From: Chloranthus sessilifolius
Taxonomy: Eukaryota > Streptophyta > Magnoliopsida > Chloranthales > Chloranthaceae
Direction of reading: 5' to 3'
Assembly (NCBI GenBank): GCA_021018995.1
Contig: CM037585.1
Location: 126,136,831 to 126,200,830, forward strand
DNA length: 64,000 nt
The notes beneath the pieces are model-generated. The model saw only the letters and a list, made by a program, of their open reading frames with translations, did no database searches and was not told the origin of the DNA. The position numbers and the translations under genes are program-made. Below are positions 10,545 to 21,649 of the stretch, piece after piece. Within the stretch, counting starts at the first letter, position 1. Each line of letters starts with the position of its first letter.

Positions 10545-12363
10545 ACTTTCATTAAATTGATTCACAGAATTGTGCATTGTGTATGTTATGTATTTTAGTA
10601 TGGTTCGTTTTTTTTTTTCTTTTTATAGGAATTTCTAGTGATCTTGTCGGAGTCTGAGTGTATATGACCATAAATCTGTTGCACACCCACCTTTGAATCA
10701 GTGAGGACACTGCTCCTCATAGGTTTGGGGGTGTGGCAGGCAGATCCTGCCAATGGAATAGTTAACCTAAGTGCAGCAGAATCATGTGAGTAAGATGGAA
10801 ATGGGTCATGTTCGAGAATCGAAAATAATGAAATTTAAAATTTTTTCCAGACTTTAGGCATTACAAACTTTTAAAATTTCACATTTCCATGATGAGATCA
10901 CCAAGGAAACTCACTTGTATCAGCACTTAGTGAATCATTAGAGAGAGAAAAAGGTAAGGACATACTTAAGAATTCAAAGGAAGACCATAACCAGAGAGAT
11001 TTGGGCCTATACAAAAAAAATTTCTTTGAGGAGTGACTAAGGCAATTTCTTCTAGCTCTAAGGACTGGCTGAGTCACTGTGCTCACTAGAAGTTAGGCAA
11101 CTCCAAGTTGAAACAACTGACAGTACTCATGATACTTAGGAAAGGATCAAGGCCTTCTTTTGGACAATTTGAACCTAAACAGACAAACCTTAAGCAACTG
11201 CCCTTGTCCATACCCCCTTTGAGCCTTAAATCCTAAATTTCTTCAAAAATACACCTGAGTACTTGCACCTGAACCTATGTATCTGATTTAACCTTACCCT
11301 CATTCTGAGAATTCAGAAGGTAAAGGAACAAGAGTTGAAGATGGACTAGCTATGGTCAACATTTGGTGAATAAAGAAGTACCTCAAATTCTGGCAGTATG
11401 GCAACTCAGAAAGAGGTGGCATTTCATCAAAGCAAAAACAAAATAAAAAGAAGAAAAATGCAAGAAAAAAAAAATAAATAAATAATGAAGAGGAGTAAGA
11501 GAGGAGTCAAGAGGAAACATTTATTGGAGAAAATCACAAGAGGAGAAACTGATCACTTCAAATCTGAAGATTTCAAAGAAAATGAAAGAGCTGAATTAAA
11601 GAAGGTGAAGTCATGAATCACCTCCTTCACCTACTAATTTCTCAATTTTGCACCCCTTTTCAACCTTCCATTCTATTTATAACCCATACCATAAGCCACA
11701 TTACAACCCAGTTAAAAGCCCTTGAGATCCAGAGTTGAATGAGCTATCATGTGGAGATAGAGAGTTGTTCAATCTATGGTGAGGATCTGTCAATGATGGC
11801 AGAACTTCAGAGCTATGCCTATGCTCATGCTTACAGACCCATTTGGGGGATGTAACTGCTCTTGAGCTTGAGAGAAAATGAAACCCTCAATTGTTCTTTA
11901 TGAGAGTATGCCCTGGAGAGTTTTGGGTCTGATCTTGAATGCATTAGGTGTGACCTATAACCTGATCCAGTGATGAGCTCAATGTTGACACACCTGTGTA
12001 GTGTCTCTGGTGTAAACTGATTGGAAATGTTGTGCTTTCATGAGATCGATGTCAGTTTCAAATTTCAGATGACCAATGTGTTTGAATTTCTTATATTTTT
12101 ACTGATTCAAGGGTGAACTAACTCTGGTTCTTGACTGCTCACTTGATAATATTGCACTTTTGTTAACGTTTTTTTTTTTTTTTTTATTGAGAAGTTTGTG
12201 GGTGTCTTCACTGAAAACCCTCAGGAGACTTCACTCCTCCACTAGGGATCACCAAGGGGTTTAAAAGGCTTCGTACATATGTTAAATATATCCGTGCTCC
12301 CTACGAAAGTGGCATTTAATTTCTGTAGTTGATTTAATGTAGCTTTGATAAGGGACTAGCAAA
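10545..12363 (+). other. G2 noncoding interior between gag and the 3' LTR
   Basis: About 1.8 kb with no open frame of note, where pol would lie in a complete relative. It contains GAGGACACTGCTCCTCA followed by GTTTGGGGGTG near 10700-10735, a phrase typical of Athila 3' untranslated regions that recurs in the true polypurine tract at 12371. T-runs lie near 10610 and 12170. No pol motif is recognisable in any frame. Confidence 0.7.
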
Positions 12364-12380
12364 GATTAGGTTTGGGGGTG
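12364..12380 (+). other. G2 polypurine tract
   Basis: GATTAGGTTTGGGGGTG immediately before the 3' LTR; primes plus-strand DNA synthesis in this class. The G-run next to the LTR start fits. Confidence 0.75.
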
Positions 12381-14746
12381 TGTTAAGACCTGAAAAGTAC
12401 CACTTTTTACGCCTTAACTTAGCCTTTGATTAGACCCTTAGCCATCTAATAAAGGTTTGTTAAGTGTTTTTTGTAAGCAATAAATAACAGTACAATAAGG
12501 CCATAAATCCTGCTAAGGAGCCTGTTTTGATCCCAGAAGTCCCTCAGAAGAATGAGAACTGAATCCAAACCTGAGAAGAACCTCGCGCAGCTTCCCAAAG
12601 CTTCAGAGGATTCAGAAAAATATGCTTCGCGCAGTCCTCGCGAATTCCCAAGACTTCACAACAACTTCTCGCACAGTTGAGTGACAGACTAGCTTCAGAA
12701 TCCTGCCTCGCGCAGTAGCCGCGGGATGCAAATGTCAAGAGAACCTCTCGCGCAGTCCAGAAACTATCAAAGCCTCGCGAGGATCCTCGCGAAGTTCCAT
12801 TAAGAAGTGAACTTCTTGTGCAGTTCTCATGCTATTCAGGAAGAAAGCAGCCTCGCGAAGCCAGAGTTAGCCTCACGAAGATCTATTGTGAAATGGAATG
12901 CTCGCGCAGTTCCCTCGCTATTCACAAGTAGCAATCCAACTGCGCGAAGCCCAATCCAGCGAGAGCTTAACTATCTACCTCGCGACTGCTCAAAGCATCA
13001 AGAAGCTGCAACCCCGCGACGTCTAAAGTTTTAATGCTAACTCATCCTCGCGAAGTCAGTTCTACCACGCGACAAGTCTGGGAATCGACTGCAACTTGGC
13101 GAAGCTCTGAACTCCAACTTCCATCATTCTGTAGAGGACATTCTGGGGATTTCCAGTGATTAGGGCATGCACTCCCATGCTCAAATCTCCGTGCACGCGC
13201 CCTGAGGCACCCAAGGAACAGTACTCGGCCACGTGGCATCGTTAAAATTAGGGTTTCCTAACCCTAATGCACCGCCACACCATTGCTATATAAACCCAAA
13301 CTTGGTTTAGGTTTAAGAGCTCAGGCTTTATCACTGATACAGGATCTGAGATCATTTTCTTTTCTGTTCTTCTGTAGTTGTAAGTAGTTTTCCTTTTTCT
13401 TTTTCTTTCTCTCCATAGCCCGGCACTTGCTGGCTATGCCTTTGTATGTATTTTTGAACTAGTTTAATGGATGTTTTGTAATAGGATATGTACTTTTATG
13501 GGATGTGTGCGAATGAGAGTTGCTCTGTGCAAGGCTGCTACCTTGTGATCCGCCATTGCTTTGGCTGTGATTCAAAGCAATGGAGGACTGATTCTAAGGA
13601 TCTATTCAGATCCAAGTGACCTGTGTGTCTAGGCTATCATGGTCTGATACAGCCTTAGCCCCACCACAGGACCCACTAGATCTGAAATCCCCATGGGAGC
13701 CTGAGCTGGTAGCCTTGTGACCATGGTGGTGGCAGCAATATTACTATTCTATTTTGGACTCTATGAGGAGGATAGCCTCTGGGATAGTCTGTGACCATTC
13801 AAATGGACAGGTTATAGCCTTAGGGTGAAGCCAATCCGTAGGATCCAAGATGGATTCTTCTTCTCTGCACATGTGCTTGTAGCCTTGTGGGAGATTGTAC
13901 AGAGGAAGACTCCCCTATATTTGTATAGACCCGCCATCAGATGTTAGATCTGATCTGGTTATGGAGATTGTAGGCTTGTGACTGGACCATTGTAGTCCCA
14001 CTCAAGCAATGGACAGCTAGATCGAAGGTTGTACTCAATCCCTTGCTGGCTCTATGTGTCTGGGCTAACATGGTCCTATACAGCCATAGCCCCACACATA
14101 GAGCTTTAGAGGTTGAAGTTCTCTATGGATTCTTGAGCTTGTAGCCTGGATGAAGTAGTGCCTACAATGATTAACTTATTTTGACCCATCTCTGGACTGT
14201 GGTTCTCCTATGGAATAGTTTGTGACCATTTGAGTGGACAGGTTATAGCCTTAAGGGATTGGATCATGGCACAGAGATTGGTTGGATTCTTTCTCCTCAG
14301 TAGTAATAATGTAGCCATTGGACGGGATTTCTATAACATCAGATCTGAATCTGAGTTACAAAACTCCTCTGATCTAGACCCAATAGCATACTTCTCACCC
14401 TTTTATATTTATTTTCCCACACTCCATCCATCTTCTCAACCCTTTTTGTAGTTAATTCATTAGGCTACCTTAGGATATTTAGAATAAGTGACCCTAAACT
14501 CCCTTCCTTTTAGGACTGCCAGATCTATAGTCAGATCTGGAGGGACTACTAGAGATGTCTCCCTTGGAGCCGTAGATCATCTTTCCATGTGGGACAAACT
14601 CTTACTTATCAAAACTTGCTCCAATGGACCCTGTATCTTGCAGGTCTAGGATTTCTCAGTTGTGCGGATTTCATCCCCTGTTTTACTTTGATTTTAAATT
14701 ATTTTTACCACCAACAAATAAAGTAAGCACACTGGGATTCGCAACA
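12381..14746 (+). repeat. G2 3' LTR
   Basis: Starts TGTTAAGACC and ends GATTCGCAACA, followed by the target duplication ACGAC. Aligns end to end with the 5' LTR. It keeps more CGCG words than the 5' copy. Confidence 0.93.
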
Positions 14747-14751
14747 ACGAC

Positions 14752-14905
14752 TAAATAAAAAAATTTGTATCTTGAAAAACTAAGACTTTTCCATCCTTTC
14801 TTAGTTGGACCAAATTCTATTGACAGTGAATTAAACAGTTTAAATTATCTTACACCATTAATTTTTTAAGATATAGTTTTCAGTTTATCATATAAAGCAA
14901 CTGTC

Positions 14906-14941
<36 letters not shown>

Positions 14942-15499
14942 AAATGAAATCGTTGGTTGTGTGCTCTTAATTGCATTCATGCATTTTCTTTCAGTTGATC
15001 CCTTTGTCCGACAAAAAGGGGGAGTGAGATGTGATGATTAAATGAACATCCCTTGGTTGGTTAATTCTAATTTTACATTTTAAAACTTTTATTTCAATGG
15101 TGCATTAATTTGTTTGTTCAGTGTTTCAGTATGCAGGAAACTTTCAAGATGCTTTGATGGTTTTTGGTTGGTTGGATGGTTGAAAGTACACTTGGCATAT
15201 ATAATGCCATGGGGAATAGTATTTGAATCGGACTCTTTTGATTGCGTATAGATCAAAATGTATAGGGATTAGACGAAATTTGATATAATTTTTTTATTTA
15301 TGAGCCTTGTAAACTAGGTTTTATCACATATTGTGAGAAAGTTGGAGATTGTTAGATTTTGATTGTCGCGTTCTATGCCAACCTAGTAGTCAACTCCCAA
15401 CATTATATTGTTTGGGCATGTGGCACAACTTCGATGGTGTAAGATTGACTTTGATAGCCCACATGTGCCCCTCTTGAATTGCTTTATATTTTTGTAACA
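14752..15499 (+). other. Probable copia interior tail and LTR start, degraded
   Basis: No gene. A (TA)n tract lies at 14909-14938. GACAAAAAGGGGGAG near 15011 resembles the tail of SIRE/Maximus-type copia elements, and GAAAGTTGGAGAT followed by TGTTAGATTT at 15350 looks like a polypurine tract and LTR start. If so, the LTR continues after T1 at 23140-23308 and perhaps 26300-26620. The first 50 bp may be L1 sequence cut off by G2. All of this is weak. Confidence 0.3.
14909..14938. repeat. (TA)n microsatellite
   Basis: About 15 uninterrupted TA units. Confidence 0.95.
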
Positions 15500-16400
15500 T
15501 AAGTTGTAACAATCCCCAAATTTATACACTGCAGTTGTGAGTGTTCGGTCAAGTCATGTGTAAGGACCTCACTAAGACACCCTAAGAATCTCACTAAGGT
15601 CACCTTTCAAAACCATGTGACAATGCATGGGATCTCAACCCAAAATATCACCTCAACTAAACAGTAGGCATATAGCCAAAATTCATTTGAAAACTAAGCA
15701 AGGAAAGGTGGATGGTCTAATTGTAAATTATATAACAAGAGCTTTGTTGTTTTGTTTTATTTGCTGTTTTGTTTTATATGTAATACTCTTATCCTAGTGT
15801 ACTGGTTTTGCATGAAAGTTTATCTTAAGTAGCTTGTAAGCTACTTGCATGTAAGATTTGGAACACGACTCAAATGAGTCATTTTAAGCCTTCATGCACG
15901 CAAAGGAGAGTTAAACCAGTATAAAATTCCCACTAGGAAGCCTTGGCTTTCTGCTTTTGCTTCAACTTGTTAATGGCATTTTGACAAAACCAGTAACAAA
16001 ATTCTGAGAATGAAAACGAAATAAGAAAGATCAATTTCTTGCACTGTCACCAGACGTTGTGACTTCGCTTCCGATTTATCTTCGGCGCTATCGTAACCTC
16101 GTAACCACAAAAGGTACATATACTCTCACCATTTTATATGCAATGGTGGAACCTAAACCGTTGATCGGTGGTGTTGATTTGATCAACAACACAGACAATG
16201 AATTGAAGTGAGTCGTTCAAATGTTTCCTTGATGACTGATAAACTAATATCAATATATATACATATATAATATATATATATCAAGCTATATTTTCTGTCA
16301 AATTATTAAATATGAATATATATATATATATATAAAAGTAAGCAACAAAAACAGCAGAAGCAAGAACACATAGAAAGAACAGAGAAGACAGTTGAAGCCC

Positions 16401-16447
16401 GGCAAGGTGCTTGCCGCGGCAAGCACTGTGTGTTGCCACGGCAACCT
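16401..16447. repeat. GC palindrome patch in T1 U3
   Basis: Contains the perfect 16-bp palindrome GCTTGCCGCGGCAAGC (16409-16424), preceded by GGCAAGGTGCTTGCC and followed by GTTGCCACGGCAAC. It is an island of GC in an AT-rich LTR. Confidence 0.75.
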
Positions 16448-17152
16448 CCCCAGCCTTGGGTTTTTGCATTTTGAACTATGGGTCGTGTCTTCTGCACTTC
16501 GGACCTTGAGTCCATGATAGATACCTATGTTAATCTTGGTGCACTGTGTATCACCTATAGGTCTTGGTGCACTATGCATCACCTATAAACGACTAGTTTT
16601 TAAAATAAATCCATGTTTCATAGATTTGGTGCCACATGGAGCACTTAAACATTTTTGAAGAAATGGATTCGCATGATGTTATCGGATGACTAAAAATGCA
16701 TCGACGACAACACGTGTAAGACTTGACACACACAGGTAGAGAATCTACCTTGGTATTTTATATTTGAATAAGCATGTCACTTAGTTTCATGGAAGTTTGG
16801 ATAAAAAATCAAGTACATGCTAATAAGCATAGTAGTGATAAAATCTGATATTTTATGTAAACTGATAAACTTGACTTGATCTGAAATAAATAGACTTAAA
16901 TTGCCAGAAAATCTGATGAGAAGCAAAAGAATAATATATAGCATAAAGCAGCATCAAGAGTATCTAGTAGTTTGTCCCTAGTCAGAAAGAAACTGATACT
17001 TTTAAGTTTTGTAAATTCATGCTTCTAGTAACTTCATACCATTCAGCATAAAAGAAATACATGGAACTGCATCTTGAGCTTAAGTATTTTACGTTGTTCA
17101 TTTTATCCTGTCATTTGAGATATCTGTTATACGTTGTTACTCTGATTCAAAT

Positions 17153-17319
17153 CAAGTGATCCCGCTAACTCGGGAGCTTGAGATTCTTGAATCAAGTGAT
17201 CCTGCTAACTCGAGAGCTTGACAAGTGATCCCGCTAACTCGGGAGCTTGAATTATTCTCGTCCAAGTGATCCCGCTAACTCGGGAGCTTGACAAGTGATC
17301 CCGCTAACTCGGGAGCTTA
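17153..17319 (+). repeat. Five short repeats CAAGTGATCCCGCTAACTCG in T1 LTR
   Basis: Five copies of a 27-28 bp unit with an inverted core CCCG-CTAACT-CGGG and the tail GAGCTTGA, separated by 0-14 bp. Four cores are identical; one has two changes. Related GATATCCCGC words lie at the corresponding place in T2, T3 and T4. Confidence 0.85.
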
Positions 17320-17499
17320 ACCTTGTTGATTCTCTATTTTCGCTAGCATGTATTTTAAATTCAGTATGCTTCTCTCACTTGTTATATCATGCATAAATAC
17401 AGCATTTCATCATGTTATTCATATGTTATTTTATGCTCTTCTATGAAAAAGTGATAAACTATCAATATAAAATAACAATGCAATATTCTCTACTGAGCT

Positions 17500-17652
17500 A
17501 TGGATGATAGCTCATTCCTCGACTTAATTATCTTAGCTGCAAAGCCTGACCCTGAGCACGCGGCAGACCCTACATACGTGCCTGAGGAGGAGGAGGAGGG
17601 AGACGACGACGATGACGAAGAAGACGACGTCCCAGAGGAGTTCTTCCCGTAG
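17500..17652 (+). CDS. Small acidic open frame inside T1 LTR (50 codons)
   Basis: Complete open frame from an ATG in the loop of a hairpin to a TAG. The protein starts MDDSSFL, continues with DPEHAADPTYVPEEEEEG, then an Asp/Glu tract, and ends VPEEFFP. Frames at the same LTR position in T2, T3 and T4 share the D-x-DY-x-P-x-x-E core and an acidic tail ending in FF or FY. I know no function for it. Alternatives are a chance frame in a conserved RNA structure or the first exon of a spliced transcript. The 3' LTR of this element lacks the region. Confidence 0.35.
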   Translation: MDDSSFLDLIILAAKPDPEHAADPTYVPEEEEEGDDDDDEEDDVPEEFFP

Positions 17653-18074
17653 TTAGTTTTGTAGCTTGGGATTCAGGGGATAAAATGGGGCATTGAGAGA
17701 TAGAGAGAGAGAGAGAGAGAAAAGAAGGAAAAAGATAATTTCTGGTTTGTATAATGACATATGTTGGTTTCAGATTTCTGTGGGATGTTGTTTGAATGTA
17801 TAGGTTTCTTGTCGTTGTTTAGATGACGGGTGGCCGTCATCAATGAAAAGCTATACATCAAACCTTTTGCTTTATGTTTATCGCATATTTTAGTTTCTAT
17901 TTGATCAGTTATTTGCCATATGAGTTATTTGTCAGAGTTTAAAATACATTGCTTCCGCATTCTGCGACACTTTGATGTAAAATAAGGGACCCTTGATGAA
18001 AGGATCATATTAGGTGATCCGATGGCGCGACCTTTCCTAGTTTGAGAAACTGGGAAACGTCGGGCTGTCGCAGG

Positions 18075-18090
18075 TGGTATTAGAGCTTTC
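18075..18090 (+). other. T1 primer-binding site, initiator tRNA-Met type
   Basis: TGGTATTAGAGCTTTC, close to TGGTATCAGAGC used by chromoviruses, two bases after the LTR end. Confidence 0.8.
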
Positions 18091-18214
18091 GGCGTTAAGT
18101 CATTGGAGACTAAACTCTGACATATACAAATATGGTAAAATATCTGTTAGTAGAGTAGAGGTAGGAGTTAGATTGAGTTGTATGTCTGATCAAGTTTTTA
18201 TCTGATTAGGTTAA

Positions 18215-19480
18215 GATGTACGAGCATGGCATTGCTTCGGGAAGTGGTGAGAATACCCATCTGGCTAAAAGTCGAACGACAATGGAGAATGTTGCAGAGC
18301 ATCCTCCGTAAGAGAAAACTCCGCCAGTGATACATACTCCACCGATAGGAAGTGTTCATGGTATGGAACAAAATGCGAGACACCATCCGCAGTTGATGGA
18401 GACCATGGTCAACACTATGGCCATGCTTGCTGTTCGACGTCCCGAGGGCTTTACGGACTTTATTCGACTTCGACCACCAAGTTTCTATGGTCAGCATGAC
18501 CCAATAGGCTGAGAAGTGGTTAATGCAGATTGAGAAAGTACTGCAACGAGTCACTTGTACCGAGGAAGAAAAAGTGAGCTGGGCAGCGTACAAACTAGAG
18601 AGTGAGGCAGAGCCATGGTGGCAGTCTGTCGAAAGAACACGGATGCCTGGAGTACCATGGGCATGGGTAGAATTCACTGAGGCCTTTAATGAAAAATATT
18701 TTTCAGCACCTGAAAGGTATAAGCTCGAGGTACAGTTTGCGACCTTGTACAAGGGCAGATGACCGTTAGAAAATATGAATCAGAATTTACTCGTCTTTCT
18801 CGCTTTGCACCGCTGTTAGTAGCCACCGAGCTGATGAAAACCCAAAAGTTTGAGAGGGGTTTGAAACCTCTGATCAAAGAGCGCATTTCGTTGTTTCAGG
18901 CAACGACCTATGCCCACGTGATGAAATTGGCATTAATTACATAAACCAATGTGAATACCATGTTCAAAAGGAGAGACGAAAAGCAGAAGGCCAGGAAAGC
19001 TCCACAATCCTATAGTGCGGGTCAAATTAATAAGCGATCACGATTCCAAGGACAGACAACATTTCAACTGGCTGCGGGAGCATATGCATGGCCTTACAAT
19101 CCATCGATATTCTCAGCACCATCAAGGATTCCACGTGTACCGAATCAGTCTTCTTCACCAGCGGCTCAAGGTACATCTGGGTTTTCTCAAGTACGGCCGA
19201 CAGGTTCTCGCACGGGATTTTATAGATCGTCATCAATTGCCTCCAAAGAAATTTGTGGGAAATGTGGGAAGGCACACAAGACCAATGAGTGTCGTAAAGC
19301 TTCTAGTGCGTGTTTTTGATGTGGCAAGATGGGACATCGGATCAGAGAATGCCCGAAAACGGTCGGAATGACAACAAAGGCAGGACCAGTGTTACGATCG
19401 GCACGGCCTACGGGACAAGGCCAAGCTTATGCTGTTATTGCAAAAGATGCAAAAACTAGCCATGATATCATTCAATGTAT
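18215..19480 (+). pseudogene. gag: T1 gag remnant
   Basis: Includes the capsid core with WAAYKLESEAEPWWQSV, PWAWVEFTEAFNEKYF and TVRKYESEFTRLSRFAP, then a Ser/Pro/Arg-rich linker and a pair of zinc knuckles (CGKCGKAHKTNEC, then CGKMGHRIREC). Two knuckles, the first with Cys-x2-Cys spacing, are usual for Tekay gag. It packages RNA into particles in the cytoplasm. Several breaks. The start was chosen at the first ATG after the primer site and is approximate. Confidence 0.85.
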
Positions 19481-19596
19481 GATTGTCCATTATTTTATAT
19501 TAACAATTTACAATTAATGATCATTTTAGATAGAAAAGGTGCATATCGTAAATTAGGAATATTACATTCTAAATTCCTCCAGTAACATATTATTAT
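19481..19596 (+). other. AT-rich noncoding spacer between T1 gag and protease
   Basis: A short stretch of unusually AT-rich sequence separates the end of gag from protease. Noncoding, AT-rich spacers of 110-180 bp lie at the same junction in T2 (about 40147-40279) and T3 (about 54563-54690). Confidence 0.6.
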
Positions 19597-20136
19597 TTGA
19601 TACTTATAAGTAATCTAGCTAACACTAGTTTGTATACTTTAGGTATCTTACAATTATACCCAAAAGATGCTTATTTGTGTTACGACGCACCAGTCTTGAT
19701 AGATCCCGAATCTACACACTCGTTTGTTACACCCCAGTTTGTTGAAAAATTAAAGAAGATAGGAGGTACTCTAGAACCTCTTGACTTTATTCTAGATGTT
19801 ACCCTTCCGACTGGACAATCCCTCACGACTGATAAAGTATGCCGGTCGATTATGGTTTCAATCAAGGATTACTGGGGATATGAAGCAGTAGCTGATTTTA
19901 TCTTGTTACTGATGCAAGGATACGATATGATCCTTGGCATGGATTGGTTGTTCACTCACCATGCGAACATTGACTGTCGCAAGAAGATTGTCTCTTTTCG
20001 TCCTCAAAAGAAGAGATCAGCTAAATTTTATGGTGTATCGTCAACTAATCTTTCGCTGATATCCGCAATTCGAGCACGGCAATTACTTGATGAAGGTGCT
20101 CAAAGGTATATTGCTTTCATACAAAGTGATGAATAG
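19597..20136 (+). pseudogene. T1 protease region
   Basis: Retropepsin-like segment. VLIDPESTHSFVTPQFVEKL holds the active-site region, followed by VTLPTGQSL, then DMILGMDWLFTHHANIDC, the closing phrase of gypsy proteases, and a short tail before reverse transcriptase. The active-site context is the usual DxGxTHSF type, diverged here. The protease would cut the gag-pol polyprotein. Recognised by motif order and by near-identical layout in T2 and T3. Confidence 0.85.
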
Positions 20137-20139
20137 AAA

Positions 20140-21500
20140 GTGAATAAAATGTCACTTTCTGAAGTACCAATCGTTTATGAATTTTCAGATGTGTTTCCTG
20201 ACGAGCTGCCAGGACTACCACCTGATAGGGAAGTAGAATTTGCTATTGAATTAGCTCCAGGTACCGATCCAGTATCGAAAGCACCATACAGAATGGCACC
20301 GGCAGAGTTGAAAGAGCTTAAGGAGCAATTACAAGAGCTTCTTGACAAAGGCTTTATCAGACCGAGTGTGTCTCCATGGGGCGCACCGGTGTTATTTGTG
20401 AAAAAGAAGGACGATTCAATACGTCTCTGCATTGATTATCATCAACTCAATAAACTGACGATCAAGAATAGATATCCGCTTCCTCGAATAGACGATCTCT
20501 TTGATCAGTTACAAGGAGCGCGGTTCTTCTCAAAAATTGACCTACAATCGGGTTATCACCAGATGAAGGTGAAAGCTGATGATATTTCACAGACAGCTTT
20601 CCGAACACGATATGGTCATTACGAGTTTCTTGTCATGCCCTTTGGGTTGACCAACGCACCAGCTGCTTTTATGGACTTGATGAATAGAGTCTTTAAACCT
20701 TACCTTGATTAGTGTATCGTAGTATTCATCGACGATATATTCATTTATTCCAAGGCAAAGATAGAGCATGAAGATCATCTACGTCTGGCATTACAAACAC
20801 TGAGAGATTCGCAGTTATATGCTAAATTCAGTAAATGTGACTTCTAGTTGAATCAATACAGATTTCTAGGGCATATTATCTCTGAAGCAGGTATCACGGT
20901 TGATCCTGCAAAGATTGAAGTTGTAGTACAGTGGAAGCATCCACAGACAGTAACCGAGATCAGAAGTTTTTTAGGTCTTGCAGGTTATTATTGACGCTTC
21001 GTTGAAGGTTTTTCACGACTTGCTGGACCACTCACGCAGCTCACTCGAAAGAATGTTAAATTCGAGTGGACCGAGGCATGCGAACAAGGTTTCTAAGAAT
21101 TGAAAAGGAGACTTACTTCCGCACCTGTTTTAGCATTACCATCCGGTAGTGGTAGTTTTGTCGTCTTCAGTGATGCCTCATACAGTGGGCTAGGGTGTGT
21201 ATTGAACCAATGGGAACGGGTAATTGCATATGGTTCTCGTCAGCTGAAAGACCATGAGAAGAATTATCCCACTCATGACCTAGAACTAGCAGCAGTTATT
21301 TTCGCATTGAAAATCTGGAGGCACTATCTGTACGGTGAAACCTTCGAGATCTTCACCGATCACAAGAGTCTTAAATATCTCTTCACTCAGAAAGAGTTAA
21401 ATTTAAGATAGAGAAGGTGGATGAAATTTTTGAAAGACTACGACTATTCGATTCAGTACCATCCCGGTAAAGCCAATGTTGTAGCTGATGCACTTAGCCG
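20140..21500 (+). pseudogene. T1 reverse transcriptase and RNase H region
   Basis: Opens with [18 protein letters not shown] and [18 protein letters not shown], then [18 protein letters not shown] and [10 protein letters not shown]. The palm motif is FxDD ([10 protein letters not shown]), standard for gypsy elements. RNase H begins about 21110 with [20 protein letters not shown] and contains [21 protein letters not shown] and [17 protein letters not shown]. Together these would copy element RNA into DNA and degrade the RNA strand. Order and spacing are complete; several breaks. Confidence 0.88.
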
Positions 21501-21649
21501 TAAATCACACTCAGTTATCTCATCTTGTGACACGAGTACAAAGATAGAAACTACTCAATAATATTGTATCATCGAGTGCTACTCTGCGAGCAACGTCAAC
21601 TGGAGGTTTACTTGCTACAGTAATAATCCGAGCTCCACTATTTGATAGG

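Larger units (their letters stand above)
6318..14746 (+). mobile_element. G2: Athila/Tat-like LTR retrotransposon with gag only, both LTRs present
   Basis: Element of 8.4 kb flanked by the 5-bp duplication ACGAC (6313-6317, 14747-14751). LTRs of 2364 and 2366 bp, a tRNA-Asp type primer site, a broken gag, a 1.8-kb noncoding stretch and a polypurine tract make up the 3.7-kb interior. I see no protease, reverse transcriptase, RNase H or integrase, so it would depend on enzymes of a relative. LTRs differ at about 18 sites plus two small indels in the first 400 bp and about 3% elsewhere, giving roughly 1-2 million years at 1.3e-8. It inserted into the L1 fossil. Gag has several breaks. Confidence 0.9.
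15505..18072 (+). repeat. T1 5' LTR (2568 bp)
   Basis: Begins TGTAACAATCCCC and ends CGGGCTGTCGCA. Contains, in order, TA-rich microsatellites (about 16252-16335), a GC-rich palindrome patch (16401-16447), five copies of a GATCCCGC...CGGGAGC repeat (17153-17319), a GAGCTA...TAGCTC hairpin (17495-17513), a small acidic open frame (17500-17652) and a GA microsatellite (17695-17722). The start was set by the target duplication TAAGT shared with the 3' side. Confidence 0.88.

Noticed and set aside
17881-18072. Possible host gene 3' end near the T1 LTR border
   Set aside because: The same sequence repeats at 22942-23134, so it is LTR.
18198-18752. 184-codon minus-strand frame opposite T1 gag
   Set aside because: Shadow of the gag coding strand; no independent motifs.
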